DNA of 64,000 nt. Origin: an uncultured Bacteroidales bacterium. GTDB lineage: Bacteria; Bacteroidota; Bacteroidia; Bacteroidales; Bacteroidaceae. Numbering within the stretch: position 1 is the stretch's first letter; each line of letters opens with the position of its first letter. Under the pieces are notes generated by a model, which saw only the letters and a list, made by a program, of their open reading frames with translations, was not told the origin of the DNA and made no database searches. The DNA is taken from positions 405,148-469,147 of the forward strand of contig CACYZY010000002.1 in assembly GCA_902779085.1 (NCBI GenBank), written 5' to 3'. Both the position numbers and the translations under genes were made by a program. Positions 8,629 to 17,503 of the stretch are shown here, one piece after another.

Positions 8629-9906
8629 TTATTGCCCCTTAAAGTTAATAGGTACTGTGTACCTTACAGGCACAGGTTTGCCATCTTGCTTCCCCGGTTC
8701 CCATTTAGGCATGGAACTCATGACACGAATTGCTTCGGCATCCAGTTCAGGAGATACGCTACGCAGTACCTTGACATCACGTATAACGCCATCTTCTCCC
8801 ACTATAAACGAGGTAGTAACACGCCCCTCAATCTTCGCTGCTTTAGCAGCTTCGGGGTACTTGACATTTGTCTTTAGGTAGTCCATCAGCGCCTTCACAC
8901 CGCCTGGGAACTGTGGCATTTCTTCCACTACTTGATAAAAATCTTCACCAGCTGCTTTGATAACCATATCCTTGCCACCATATTTAATGGTGACAGAGCC
9001 ATCAGGATGGGTGGTTGATTTTGTTGACTGTGCGCTAACTGGTGTACTGCTCATCATAAACAGCAGGGCGCACACGGGCAGCAACAAGAGATACTTGAGT
9101 CTGCCGATACTTTTGCTACGTTCTTTGTTCATCATCTTGATTCTTTGTTTAAGAGGTAAAACATTAAAATTATTACTGAGAGTAGCTACACTTCCTTGAT
9201 AAGTAAGAGCCAGCAGATGATACTGGTAGGTACGGGCATCATTACCCTTGTCCACCACGCTCTGATCTGCCAGGTATTCCAGATTGACACGTACCTCTCG
9301 GCGCAATATCCAGGCGAATGGGTTGAACCAACAGAGGATGGTGCACACTTCACTGAGCATTACATCCACCGAGTGCCACTGCCTCACATGGGTGCGCTCA
9401 TGCAGCAGCACCTCATGCAGGCAAGGGTCATTCAACATGTTTTTGTTTATAAATATCCAATGAAAGAAAGAGAACGGACTGCCTTTTTCTTCGGTAAACC
9501 TTACTTTGACACCCTCTACAACTCCTGCTTCCGACTTCCATGCTAACCAAAAGATGGTGCCAAGTTGCCACAGCAGACGGAGTGCCAGTAAAGCTGTCAC
9601 CGCCAGCCATATATTAATGACAATAGGTTTTATGTTCATGGTGGTATCTTCGACTGTAGCGCCCACTTCAACTGCTTGCAACCAAACAGCCGTTATGCCC
9701 TGATCAACACTGCCTGCTATTGGAGAGGCTATAGACCACTGCATGTTACTTGCTATAGCGTAAGTTGCGACGAACACATATATAAATAATAAGGAGGCTC
9801 TGCGCCAACTGAAAAATGTATCTCTGCGGAACAATGCCAGATAAAGCAGACAGAGAGCTGCCAGCATAACGTTAGTTTTGATCAATAAGGTGATAATTCC
9901 TACCAT
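8629..9906 (-). CDS. BlaR1/MecR1-type M56 peptidase with TonB C-terminal domain
   Basis: 425 residues: several membrane segments in residues 1-125, a zinc peptidase M56 core with the HERTH metal motif at 169-173 and the helper NPFAWILRREVRVNLEYLAD, a further hydrophobic segment near 275-295 (YLLLLPVCALLFMMSS), and from ~320 to the end a TonB C-terminal domain (KYPEAAKAAKIEGRVTTSFI, MPKWEPGKQDGKPVPVRYTVPI). BlaR1-type proteins cleave BlaI when a periplasmic sensor is engaged; here the beta-lactam sensor is replaced by a TonB domain, so the signal is probably not a beta-lactam. TonB tails on M56 proteins are known in Bacteroidetes. Confidence 0.88.
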   Translation of the reverse strand: MVGIITLLIKTNVMLAALCLLYLALFRRDTFFSWRRASLLFIYVFVATYAIASNMQWSIASPIAGSVDQGITAVWLQAVEVGATVEDTTMNIKPIVINIWLAVTALLALRLLWQLGTIFWLAWKSEAGVVEGVKVRFTEEKGSPFSFFHWIFINKNMLNDPCLHEVLLHERTHVRQWHSVDVMLSEVCTILCWFNPFAWILRREVRVNLEYLADQSVVDKGNDARTYQYHLLALTYQGSVATLSNNFNVLPLKQRIKMMNKERSKSIGRLKYLLLLPVCALLFMMSSTPVSAQSTKSTTHPDGSVTIKYGGKDMVIKAAGEDFYQVVEEMPQFPGGVKALMDYLKTNVKYPEAAKAAKIEGRVTTSFIVGEDGVIRDVKVLRSVSPELDAEAIRVMSSMPKWEPGKQDGKPVPVRYTVPINFKGQ

Positions 9907-9934
9907 ATTTCTTCTGTTTTGATTATCTACGATG

Positions 9935-9965
9935 CAAACGTACGAATATTTCGTAATTAATCAAA
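9935..9965 (-). promoter_or_regulatory. Promoter of M56-blaI operon with inverted-repeat operator
   Basis: On the minus strand a TTTG at 9962-9965, a 19-nt spacer and TACGTTTG at 9935-9942 form a near-perfect Bacteroidetes promoter. The spacer holds the inverted repeat TACGAA-TAT-TTCGTA (9941-9955) overlapping the -7 box. BlaI-type repressors bind TAC...GTA dyads, so autoregulation is a natural inference. Confidence 0.7.
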
Positions 9966-10074
9966 ATATTAATGCATTAAATAATGTTAAATGGCGGATT
10001 ATCTATTCTGTTTAGGATCAATAGGCGATGACTCTTTATGCTTATAGTGTAGAGGCAATCCGAGCATAATACTT
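9966..10074. other. Intergenic, no clear feature
   Basis: Between the M56 promoter and the first periodic unit. I see no gene, terminator or promoter here; it is AT-rich on the left and begins to resemble the neighbouring periodic DNA on the right. Confidence 0.4.
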
Positions 10075-10295
10075 CCTAACCCTATGCTTAACGTTTCCTA
10101 ACCCTATGGGTAATGCCTCCTTACCCTATGATTAAAGCTCGCTATCTCATAGGGTAATATTTCCCATAACTGGTCGTAGTATTTCCTATCACCCACCGCA
10201 GTATCTGCTATACCCCCATAGGAGATACTGCGATGACTCATAGGAGGCTCTCCGACGACCCATAGCAGATACTGCGACAACCCGTAGAAATGCCT
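10075..10295. repeat. Degenerate tandem array, 22-bp period, 10 units
   Basis: Ten consecutive units start at 10075, 10097, 10119, 10141, 10163, 10185, 10207, 10230, 10252 and 10274: nine are 22 bp and one is 23. Units share words in nearly the same phase: ACCCTATG in the first three, CTCATAGG or CCATAG in the fourth, seventh, eighth and ninth, ACCCGTAG in the tenth, and a tail word such as AGTATTT, AGTATCT or AGATACT at positions 16-22. Too degenerate to be seen as a simple repeat, but the period holds for 220 bp. No open reading frame spans it. Related arrays are near 41 kb and 63.6 kb. Confidence 0.75.
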
Positions 10296-10322
10296 CCTTT
10301 AAAAAATGATTGATAGAGCCAT

Positions 10323-10353
10323 TTTGTTGGTGTTTATTTTTTTGTTACTTTTG
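10323..10353 (+). promoter_or_regulatory. Distal promoter of first plug-only gene
   Basis: TTTG at 10323-10326, a 19-nt spacer and TACTTTTG at 10346-10353. The region around the -7 box resembles that before the third plug gene (14141-14170). A second -7 box, TACTTTTG, lies at 10431-10438 nearer the gene. Confidence 0.6.
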
Positions 10354-10383
10354 CTAAAACAATAACATTAAAAAACATTATCG

Positions 10384-10801
10384 CAGAACAAATATTACAA
10401 TTAGATTATATTTATTATGTTACCATACTATACTTTTGTTTTGGTTAATATAAAACACTAGAGTTATGAAAAAGGTGATTGGACTTTTAGGATTATTAGC
10501 ACTGCTATTGTGCCAAGCTATACAAGCACAAGAGTTGACGGGTACTATCTTGAAAGATGGAAAGCCACAGAAAAACGTAAGGGTATGGTTAAAGCATAAT
10601 CGCGGAACTGCCAAGACAGATAAAGAAGGACACTTTTGGTTACCGAGAGTGTTGCCTACAGATACTTTGGTCATGGGGGTAAGTACCAAGTATGATGCTC
10701 AGCTATTGGTAGGCGAACACAAAGACATCATCGTGAACCTAGAGGATGACGGTTTTACAGTTTCTGGTGGTTTGGAGGAAGTGACAGTTACTGCCCCTTC
10801 A
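10384..10801 (+). repeat. Long direct repeat, left copy
   Basis: This 418-bp segment, covering the proximal promoter and codons 1-112 of the first plug gene, recurs at 13310-13727 (offset 2926) with about 16 mismatches by my hand count, roughly 96% identity. Similarity drops sharply immediately after GCCCCTTCA in both copies. Confidence 0.85.
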
Positions 10802-11179
10802 AGCAAGAGAACAGAATATACTTCTGTGATTACTTTGAAGAAGATGCAGGTAGTGAACCACGACATGATTATGCGAGAGAGTATCAAGTCGGTATTTGAA
10901 GCAGTCAGAAGAATTGTGCCTGGAGCTAAAATTGAAACGGACCCTATAACTTTTAAAAAACATTTCACTATCGTTAGAGGGCGTAATTCGTTTAGAGTTC
11001 CAGGACCTCCTTTATTCATTATTGACGGAATACCATACAATAATGGAGATAATATTGAAGACTTTCTTGCCATAGAAGATGTGGCTGAGGTCTCTGTTGA
11101 CCGTGATGGCAGTGGCTATGGTGCACGTGGTGCCAATGGCGTGGTGATTATCCGTACGATGAGAGGAAGTGATAGGTGA
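10466..11179 (+). CDS. Secreted plug-only TonB-receptor-like protein, copy 1
   Basis: 237 residues. Signal peptide 1-22; a carboxypeptidase-regulatory-like beta domain at ~23-95 (ELTGTILKDGKPQKNVRVWL); a TonB-box-like EEVTVTA at 104-110; then a receptor plug domain at ~125-235 ending in YGARGANGVVIIRT, the end block of SusC-type plugs. It stops right after the plug: the 22-strand barrel is absent and no barrel remnant follows, because a kinase gene converges 8 bp downstream. Probably a periplasmic protein able to touch TonB. Function unknown. Residues 1-112 and ~211-237 nearly match copy 2; the middle differs. Confidence 0.8.
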   Translation: MKKVIGLLGLLALLLCQAIQAQELTGTILKDGKPQKNVRVWLKHNRGTAKTDKEGHFWLPRVLPTDTLVMGVSTKYDAQLLVGEHKDIIVNLEDDGFTVSGGLEEVTVTAPSSKRTEYTSVITLKKMQVVNHDMIMRESIKSVFEAVRRIVPGAKIETDPITFKKHFTIVRGRNSFRVPGPPLFIIDGIPYNNGDNIEDFLAIEDVAEVSVDRDGSGYGARGANGVVIIRTMRGSDR

Positions 11180-11187
11180 ACAGCTTC

Positions 11188-12570
11188 TCATGTTTGGGGC
11201 AATGAAAAGCTAAAGGTACTACCTTTGCCCAGTTCGCTTTGTACCCACATTTTACCACCATGGGCGCGAACAAGGTGCATGGAATTCGTGAGTCCCATTC
11301 CGTGTCCATTTCGATGACGACCTACTGGTTGCTCAATTCTATAATAGGGTTTGAAAATCTTTTTGATATGTTTTGGAGCAATGCCCCAGCCATTATCCTG
11401 CACCATTACTACAGGTACATTGTTTTGTAATGCTAGTCGTATCTGCACCTCAACCCCTGCATCAGCATATTTTACAGCATTTTCTACTAAGTTGCGAAGA
11501 ATACGTTCCACCTTATCTGCATCTACCTCTGGTTTCAAGTCTTGAGGCAATTGGTTATCAATGCTGATGATATGTTGCTTGGCTTGATACACCATATCTA
11601 CCTCCTGTTTCACCGTTTCTGCCAATAAGGCTATATCAGTAGGCTTTCGGTTTACGATGATGTGCATTCGTTCCTCACGAATAGTGTTACCCAGTGTTTC
11701 AATCTCATGTTGCACATGCTTAAGCATTATAGCATTATGACTTTCGATATCTTTCATGACCCCATCTTTCTCCGTATCTTTTAGGCTCTCCATAATTGAG
11801 ATAGCAGTAGTGACAGGTCCTTTTAAATCGTGGATAATACCACCAGTTGCTGCTTCTCTTTGCATCAATGCCTGCTCTTTCTTGCGGATGACAGTGAGTT
11901 GCATTAAAACGCATCCCAGAGCCAGCAACATCAGCATAAAGCTCATCAACAGAGGGAATACCTCTTTTTTAGCAAACTTTTTGAAAGATATTAGGGCTTC
12001 CATCTGCAAGAACTGCCTGCCCTTCAAACCTATCTGATAATTGCGCTGATAGTTTGCTTGTTTGAAAGAGAAATCCCCACAGGAATCAATCACCTGCTTT
12101 TCTTTATCCGATAAGATATATCGGTGGGGCACATCCATATTCATGTGTGAACTAAAGATGCTATCCAGTATTGGCAAGTTGATAAAGAATCCTAGGTCAA
12201 TATACCTGTCGTGCCAATAGAGAGCAGAAACCTCACTGTCGGATTTGGCTATCCCTTTTGCCTTCGCTTCCCTGCCATCAACCGCATAAATGACATAGTT
12301 GCCATTCTTTACTTTGGGTAAACTAAGCATACTGTCAACCCACTGCTTTGGAGTAGTTTCCACATCGTAAGAAATCACAGGCCTCCCACTATCAGGGTTG
12401 GGAATCCTCCCCCTAATTTGTCTTTCTATAAGCTCTGCATAACCATAGGCTTTATCGATGGCCTCAGATACCTCCTGTACATAACCATCATACCTCCCCT
12501 TGATGTTGCTTATCAGCAATATCAGGATTGCAGCCATCGCCACCAATGCTATGATATAATACTTCTTCAT
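11188..12570 (-). CDS. Sensor histidine kinase
   Basis: 460 residues: membrane segment ~4-22, a periplasmic sensor domain ~25-203, second membrane segment ~205-226, HisKA with His247 (GGIIHDLKGPVTT), and a GHKL ATPase with N box NLVENAVKYADAG, G1 DNGWGI and G2 GHGMGLTNSM. It overlaps the regulator gene by ATGA (12567-12570). This domain order resembles the RprX type of Bacteroides, but the signal is unknown. The pair runs opposite to, and lies between, plug genes 1 and 2. Confidence 0.93.
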   Translation of the reverse strand: MKKYYIIALVAMAAILILLISNIKGRYDGYVQEVSEAIDKAYGYAELIERQIRGRIPNPDSGRPVISYDVETTPKQWVDSMLSLPKVKNGNYVIYAVDGREAKAKGIAKSDSEVSALYWHDRYIDLGFFINLPILDSIFSSHMNMDVPHRYILSDKEKQVIDSCGDFSFKQANYQRNYQIGLKGRQFLQMEALISFKKFAKKEVFPLLMSFMLMLLALGCVLMQLTVIRKKEQALMQREAATGGIIHDLKGPVTTAISIMESLKDTEKDGVMKDIESHNAIMLKHVQHEIETLGNTIREERMHIIVNRKPTDIALLAETVKQEVDMVYQAKQHIISIDNQLPQDLKPEVDADKVERILRNLVENAVKYADAGVEVQIRLALQNNVPVVMVQDNGWGIAPKHIKKIFKPYYRIEQPVGRHRNGHGMGLTNSMHLVRAHGGKMWVQSELGKGSTFSFSLPQT

Positions 12571-13232
12571 TCTTTTACTGTCAGTTTATATCCTATACCC
12601 CAAATAGTCTCAATCTCTACACCACTCTTAGATGTAAAGAACTCCCTTATATGACATACCAAATTGTTAAGACTGGCTGCTGTACTATCATCACCTCTCC
12701 ATAGGTGTTGATATATCTCTGTTCTCGTCACCGCATTGTCTCGGTTCATAGCCAAGAGATTGAGCAATCGGCTCTCAAGGGCAGTAAGCTGCAATGTCTG
12801 CTTACCATCGCTCAACGTCTGATTTTTACGATTAAATTCGAAGGTGCCTATTTTGAGAGTAGGATTACCTGCGATTAAATTGCGTTTTTGACTGTTGATG
12901 ATAGCCGATAACTCATCCATCTGCAAGGGCTTCTTTACATAATAGTTGCCACCAGCTTTGAGCGCTCGTACCATTTCAGCGCTCTCGGTATGGGAGGTAA
13001 TAAAAATGATGGAGGCAAATGGAGCAGCATTTTCGATGGTTGGCAGTGACCAAACGCCATCAGCACCTTCAAAGCCGATGTCTAACAAGATGATGTCAGG
13101 CTGTATCTCTTTGACTCGCGTACTGACATTCTCCAATTCATACAGGCATTCGCAATCGTCACCGTTTTTCTCTAGATGCCTCTTCACAAGAGCACACAAG
13201 GCTATATCGTCATCTATTATCAGAATCTTCAT
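12567..13232 (-). CDS. OmpR-family response regulator
   Basis: 221 residues: receiver domain 1-~118 with the acidic triplet DDD at 7-9, phospho-acceptor Asp51 (IILLDIG), Thr/Ser in FITSHT and the KKP lysine; then a winged-helix DNA-binding domain (TALESRLLNLLAMN ... TIWGIGYKL). Cotranscribed with and translationally coupled to the kinase. Its start faces the promoter region of plug copy 2 across 159 bp, so regulation of the plug genes is a reasonable guess but not shown by sequence. Confidence 0.93.
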   Translation of the reverse strand: MKILIIDDDIALCALVKRHLEKNGDDCECLYELENVSTRVKEIQPDIILLDIGFEGADGVWSLPTIENAAPFASIIFITSHTESAEMVRALKAGGNYYVKKPLQMDELSAIINSQKRNLIAGNPTLKIGTFEFNRKNQTLSDGKQTLQLTALESRLLNLLAMNRDNAVTRTEIYQHLWRGDDSTAASLNNLVCHIREFFTSKSGVEIETIWGIGYKLTVKE

Positions 13233-13309
13233 ATCTTATCATCTATGTTACGAAGGTAAGCAATTCAAATCATATTCGTTTGCTCTTTGAAGTTAAAAAA
13301 GCATTAACA

Positions 13310-13727
13310 CAGAACTAATATTACAATTAGATTATATTTATTATGTTACCATACTATAATTTTGTTTTGGTTAATATAAAATACTAAAGCTATGAAAAAG
13401 GTGATTGGACTTTTAGGATTATTAGCACTGCTATTGTGCCAAGCTATACAAGCACAAGAATTGACGGGTACTATCTTGAAAAATGGGAAACCTCAGAAAA
13501 ACGTAAGGGTATGGTTAAAGCATAATCGCGGGACTGCCAAGACAGATAAAGAAGGACACTTTTGGTTACCGAGAGTGTTGCCTACAGATACTTTGGTCAT
13601 GGGGGTAAGTACCAAGTACGATGCTCAGCTATTGGTAGGTGAACACAAAGATATCATCGTGAACTTGGAGGATGACGGTTTTACAGTTTCTGGTGGTTTG
13701 GAGGAAGTGACAGTTACTGCCCCTTCA
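13310..13727 (+). repeat. Long direct repeat, right copy
   Basis: Right copy of the 418-bp repeat described at 10384-10801. It includes the -7 box TAATTTTG (13357-13364) and the first 112 codons of plug copy 2. The two copies flank the two-component pair as direct repeats, so recombination between them would delete that pair. Confidence 0.85.
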
Positions 13728-14108
13728 TCAATGAAAAACTATTATACCTCCGTAATCACACTAAAGAAGATGCAAGTAGTTACTCATGACGTTATTATGC
13801 GTGAGCATGTAAAGACGGTCCTTGATGCCATTAGGCGTATTGTTCCTGGCGCGCAGTATATCGAGGATCCAATAACAAATGAAAGAATTCTTTCTATCTT
13901 ACGAGGGCCTAACTCGATGCGTGATCATTTGAGTCCCCCCTTGTTTATCATTGATGGCATTCCTTACGAGTCATGGGTAGAGGTCGACAATCTCCTATCT
14001 ATGGATGATGTAGCAGAGCTTACTGTTGATCGTGATGGCAGTGGCTATGGTGCACGTGGTGCCAATGGTGTGGTGATTATACGTACAATGAAAGGTAGTG
14101 ATAGGTGA
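13392..14108 (+). CDS. Secreted plug-only TonB-receptor-like protein, copy 2
   Basis: 238 residues with the same order as copy 1: signal peptide 1-22, regulatory-like beta domain, EEVTVTA box at 104-110, plug to the end. Residues 1-112 differ from copy 1 by one residue (Asn31 for Asp31); residues 113 to ~210 are clearly diverged (for example NYYTSVITL, HVKTVLDAIRRIVPGAQ); the last 27 residues (VDRDGSGYGARGANGVVIIRT onward) are again nearly identical. This mosaic suggests gene conversion at the ends or selection on the middle. No barrel follows. Confidence 0.8.
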   Translation: MKKVIGLLGLLALLLCQAIQAQELTGTILKNGKPQKNVRVWLKHNRGTAKTDKEGHFWLPRVLPTDTLVMGVSTKYDAQLLVGEHKDIIVNLEDDGFTVSGGLEEVTVTAPSSMKNYYTSVITLKKMQVVTHDVIMREHVKTVLDAIRRIVPGAQYIEDPITNERILSILRGPNSMRDHLSPPLFIIDGIPYESWVEVDNLLSMDDVAELTVDRDGSGYGARGANGVVIIRTMKGSDR

Positions 14109-14146
14109 ATTTACACTCTAATGTAGCTACTTTTGATTTTTTTTGT

Positions 14147-14154
14147 TACTTTTG
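14147..14154 (+). promoter_or_regulatory. -7 element for third plug gene
   Basis: TACTTTTG, 31 bases before the ATG at 14186, in a T-rich context like the distal promoter of copy 1. A second TACTTTTG lies at 14128-14135. No good -33 box accompanies either one. Confidence 0.4.
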
Positions 14155-14185
14155 CAAAAACGATAACACTAAACACATTGTTACC

Positions 14186-14866
14186 ATGAAGAAGATAGCT
14201 ACATTAGTTGGAATGATGGCCTTGCTGCTTGGACAAACCATGCAGGCCCAAGACCTTACGGGCACCATTTTAAAAGAAGGGAAACCACAAAAGAATGTAA
14301 GCGTTTGGCTCAAGATAGGACATTCGTCAGCCGTTACAGACAAGACTGGACGCTTTGTATTATCCAATGTCACGCCAGATGATACGTTGCAAGTATCAGT
14401 GAATAGTAAGTATGATGCCAAGATTGTGGTGGGCGAGCTGAAAGATATTACCATCAACTTGGGCAAAGAGACTTTTACTGTGAGTGGTAATCTGGATGAA
14501 GTGACTGTGCCTTATTTCCCTGTGCCGCAGATGAAGAAAGGCTCTGCTATTACCCATGATTACATAATGCGTAGTGGCATGAAGAGCGTCGCCGATGTAA
14601 TCAGGCGCTTTGTGCCTGGTGCTCAAGAGGTAATGTCAGATGGTGTGAAAATCCTTTCTATCACAAGAGGTAGAAACTCCATGCGTGGCCCAGAGCCTCC
14701 GCTCTATGTGGTGGATGGTGTCCCTTACAATGTAGCAAATCCTAATGACGTTGTAGCAGTGGAGGATATTGCAGAACTTTCTGTTGATCGCGATGGTAGT
14801 GCATATGGTGCCCGTGGCGCCAATGGGGTGGTGATTATTCGTACACTTAATGGGAGTGACAGATAA
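14186..14866 (+). CDS. Secreted plug-only TonB-receptor-like protein, copy 3
   Basis: 226 residues: signal peptide MKKIATLVGMMALLLGQTMQAQ, regulatory-like beta domain (DLTGTILKEGKPQKNVSVWL), LDEVTVPY where copies 1 and 2 have the TonB-box-like sequence, and a plug ending YGARGANGVVIIRTLNGSDR. More diverged than copies 1 and 2 are from each other, and the TonB box is weaker. The start is the ATG before the signal peptide, not the longer frame opening at 14105. A strong terminator follows. Confidence 0.8.
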   Translation: MKKIATLVGMMALLLGQTMQAQDLTGTILKEGKPQKNVSVWLKIGHSSAVTDKTGRFVLSNVTPDDTLQVSVNSKYDAKIVVGELKDITINLGKETFTVSGNLDEVTVPYFPVPQMKKGSAITHDYIMRSGMKSVADVIRRFVPGAQEVMSDGVKILSITRGRNSMRGPEPPLYVVDGVPYNVANPNDVVAVEDIAELSVDRDGSAYGARGANGVVIIRTLNGSDR

Positions 14867-14901
14867 TTTCACAATCCAAATAATCAATGATGATAAATAG
14901 T

Positions 14902-14931
14902 AAGAGGGTGCCGAAGCACCCTCTTTTCTTT
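14902..14931 (+). terminator. Intrinsic terminator after plug genes
   Basis: AAGAGGGTGC (14902-14911), loop CGAA, GCACCCTCTT (14916-14925), then a T-rich tract. It separates plug copy 3 from the converging carboxylesterase and may work in both directions. Confidence 0.85.
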
Positions 14932-16291
14932 TACTCAATATCGAACACGTATGTGAAGTCGTTTTCGGGATCGTATGGTTTCCAATCGGCAGTGCTTGGA
15001 TTGTTGGGGTCACCCGTCTTGGCGAAGTTTGTCCAAGCATCCGTCATCTTATCTGCCAATACATAGTCAGCTTCGGTGAAAGGACGCCATGCGCGGTCAA
15101 GGGTGTGGAACATGAACCACAGCTCTGATGAGTGGAAAGAACCAGCATTGTCGCCAGGCAACGGGCGGGCAAACAAATAGGTATAGACAGGTTTTGCATG
15201 CTGTTTTTTACGTTCAGTGGCAAAGCGTTGGATACCAGCTCCCATAGTGGGGTTGTCATTGGCACAATAGCCAATCATGTAAGGTACATTGGCAATGGTT
15301 CCATCGAACGTGGCAGCTGTAAAGCCGTACGGGATGTTCACGCTGTCATAATGTGGGCGGAAACGAAGTTGCTGAGGCTTGTTGTTGAAAATCTTCAACA
15401 AATCATCAGCACTGGCTGCACGCATTTTAGCTACATCAGTCAGATCGTTCTCATCCATGAAAGCTTTGCAATCAACGGCAAATTCAGTCAGTGATTGCTC
15501 TGGCAATACTTGCTCGTCGATACCACCACCACTCTGGATGATGGCATGACTGATGAGTTTCTTCGATAAAGGTGACATCACCAAGTTCTTAATGCTGGCA
15601 GCACCAGCACTCTGTCCAAGAATGGTAATATTGGATGGGTCGCCACCAAACTGAGCAATGTTGTTTTTAATCCATTTCAGGGCTGCAATCTGGTCAAGTG
15701 TACCATAGTTACCAGGAGCGTTCTTGGCGTCTTCGGCAATCAAATCGGGGTGAGCCAAGAAGCCAAAGATACCTACCCTGTAGTTGATGGTGACCAGGAT
15801 AACACCACGTTTGGCCCAAGCATCGCCGTCCATTGTTATTTCATAGCCATAACCGTGGTCATAAGCACCTCCATGAATCCACATGGCTACCGGCAGTTTC
15901 TTATCGGGTTGGCCAACTGCATCGGCTGGTGCCCAAACGTTCAGGTAAAGACAATCTTCACTGAACTCAGGGTCACCATCTGCATAAAACTCCTTGAAGT
16001 AGAAATCGCCTGTGGCCTTCCCGCTGTTCTGCATGGCCGCTGCTCCCCATTTGTCGGCTATTTTGACGCCTTCCCAAGGAGAGACTGCTTGTGGCGCTTT
16101 CCAACGCAGGTCGCCCACAGGGGCTGCTGCATAAGGTACTCCTTTATAAACCAAAACTGCAGGGTCGTTGGACATTACACCCTGAATCTGTCCACCCTCA
16201 ATGCTAAGCACTGGGTTATTAGCAGACTGCTGGCTTGAGCAAGAAGCCAAAGCCAGCAGTGCTATTGATAATAATTGAAGTTTCATGTTCA

Positions 16292-16292
<1 letters not shown>
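14931..16292 (-). CDS. Type-B carboxylesterase, lipoprotein
   Basis: 453 residues, alpha/beta-hydrolase of the carboxylesterase type-B family. Lipoprotein signal with lipobox LASC (Cys18). The oxyanion HGGAYDHG, nucleophile GQSAG (Ser228) and His block FHSSELWF are present. Shorter than the usual ~500-550: the helical stretch after the acid region is reduced, and where the family has DEG the sequence reads NDNPT, so the catalytic acid is uncertain. It starts in a TAATG overlap with the upstream esterase; a second ATG lies two codons later. Last gene of a three-esterase operon. Confidence 0.88.
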
Positions 16293-17488
<1,196 letters not shown>

Positions 17489-17503
17489 TTATTTAATGAT
17501 TGA

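Noticed and set aside
10466-14866. Plug genes as frameshifted pseudogenes of SusC-type receptors
   Set aside because: No barrel-coding remnant follows any copy, and all three stop at the same point right after the plug.
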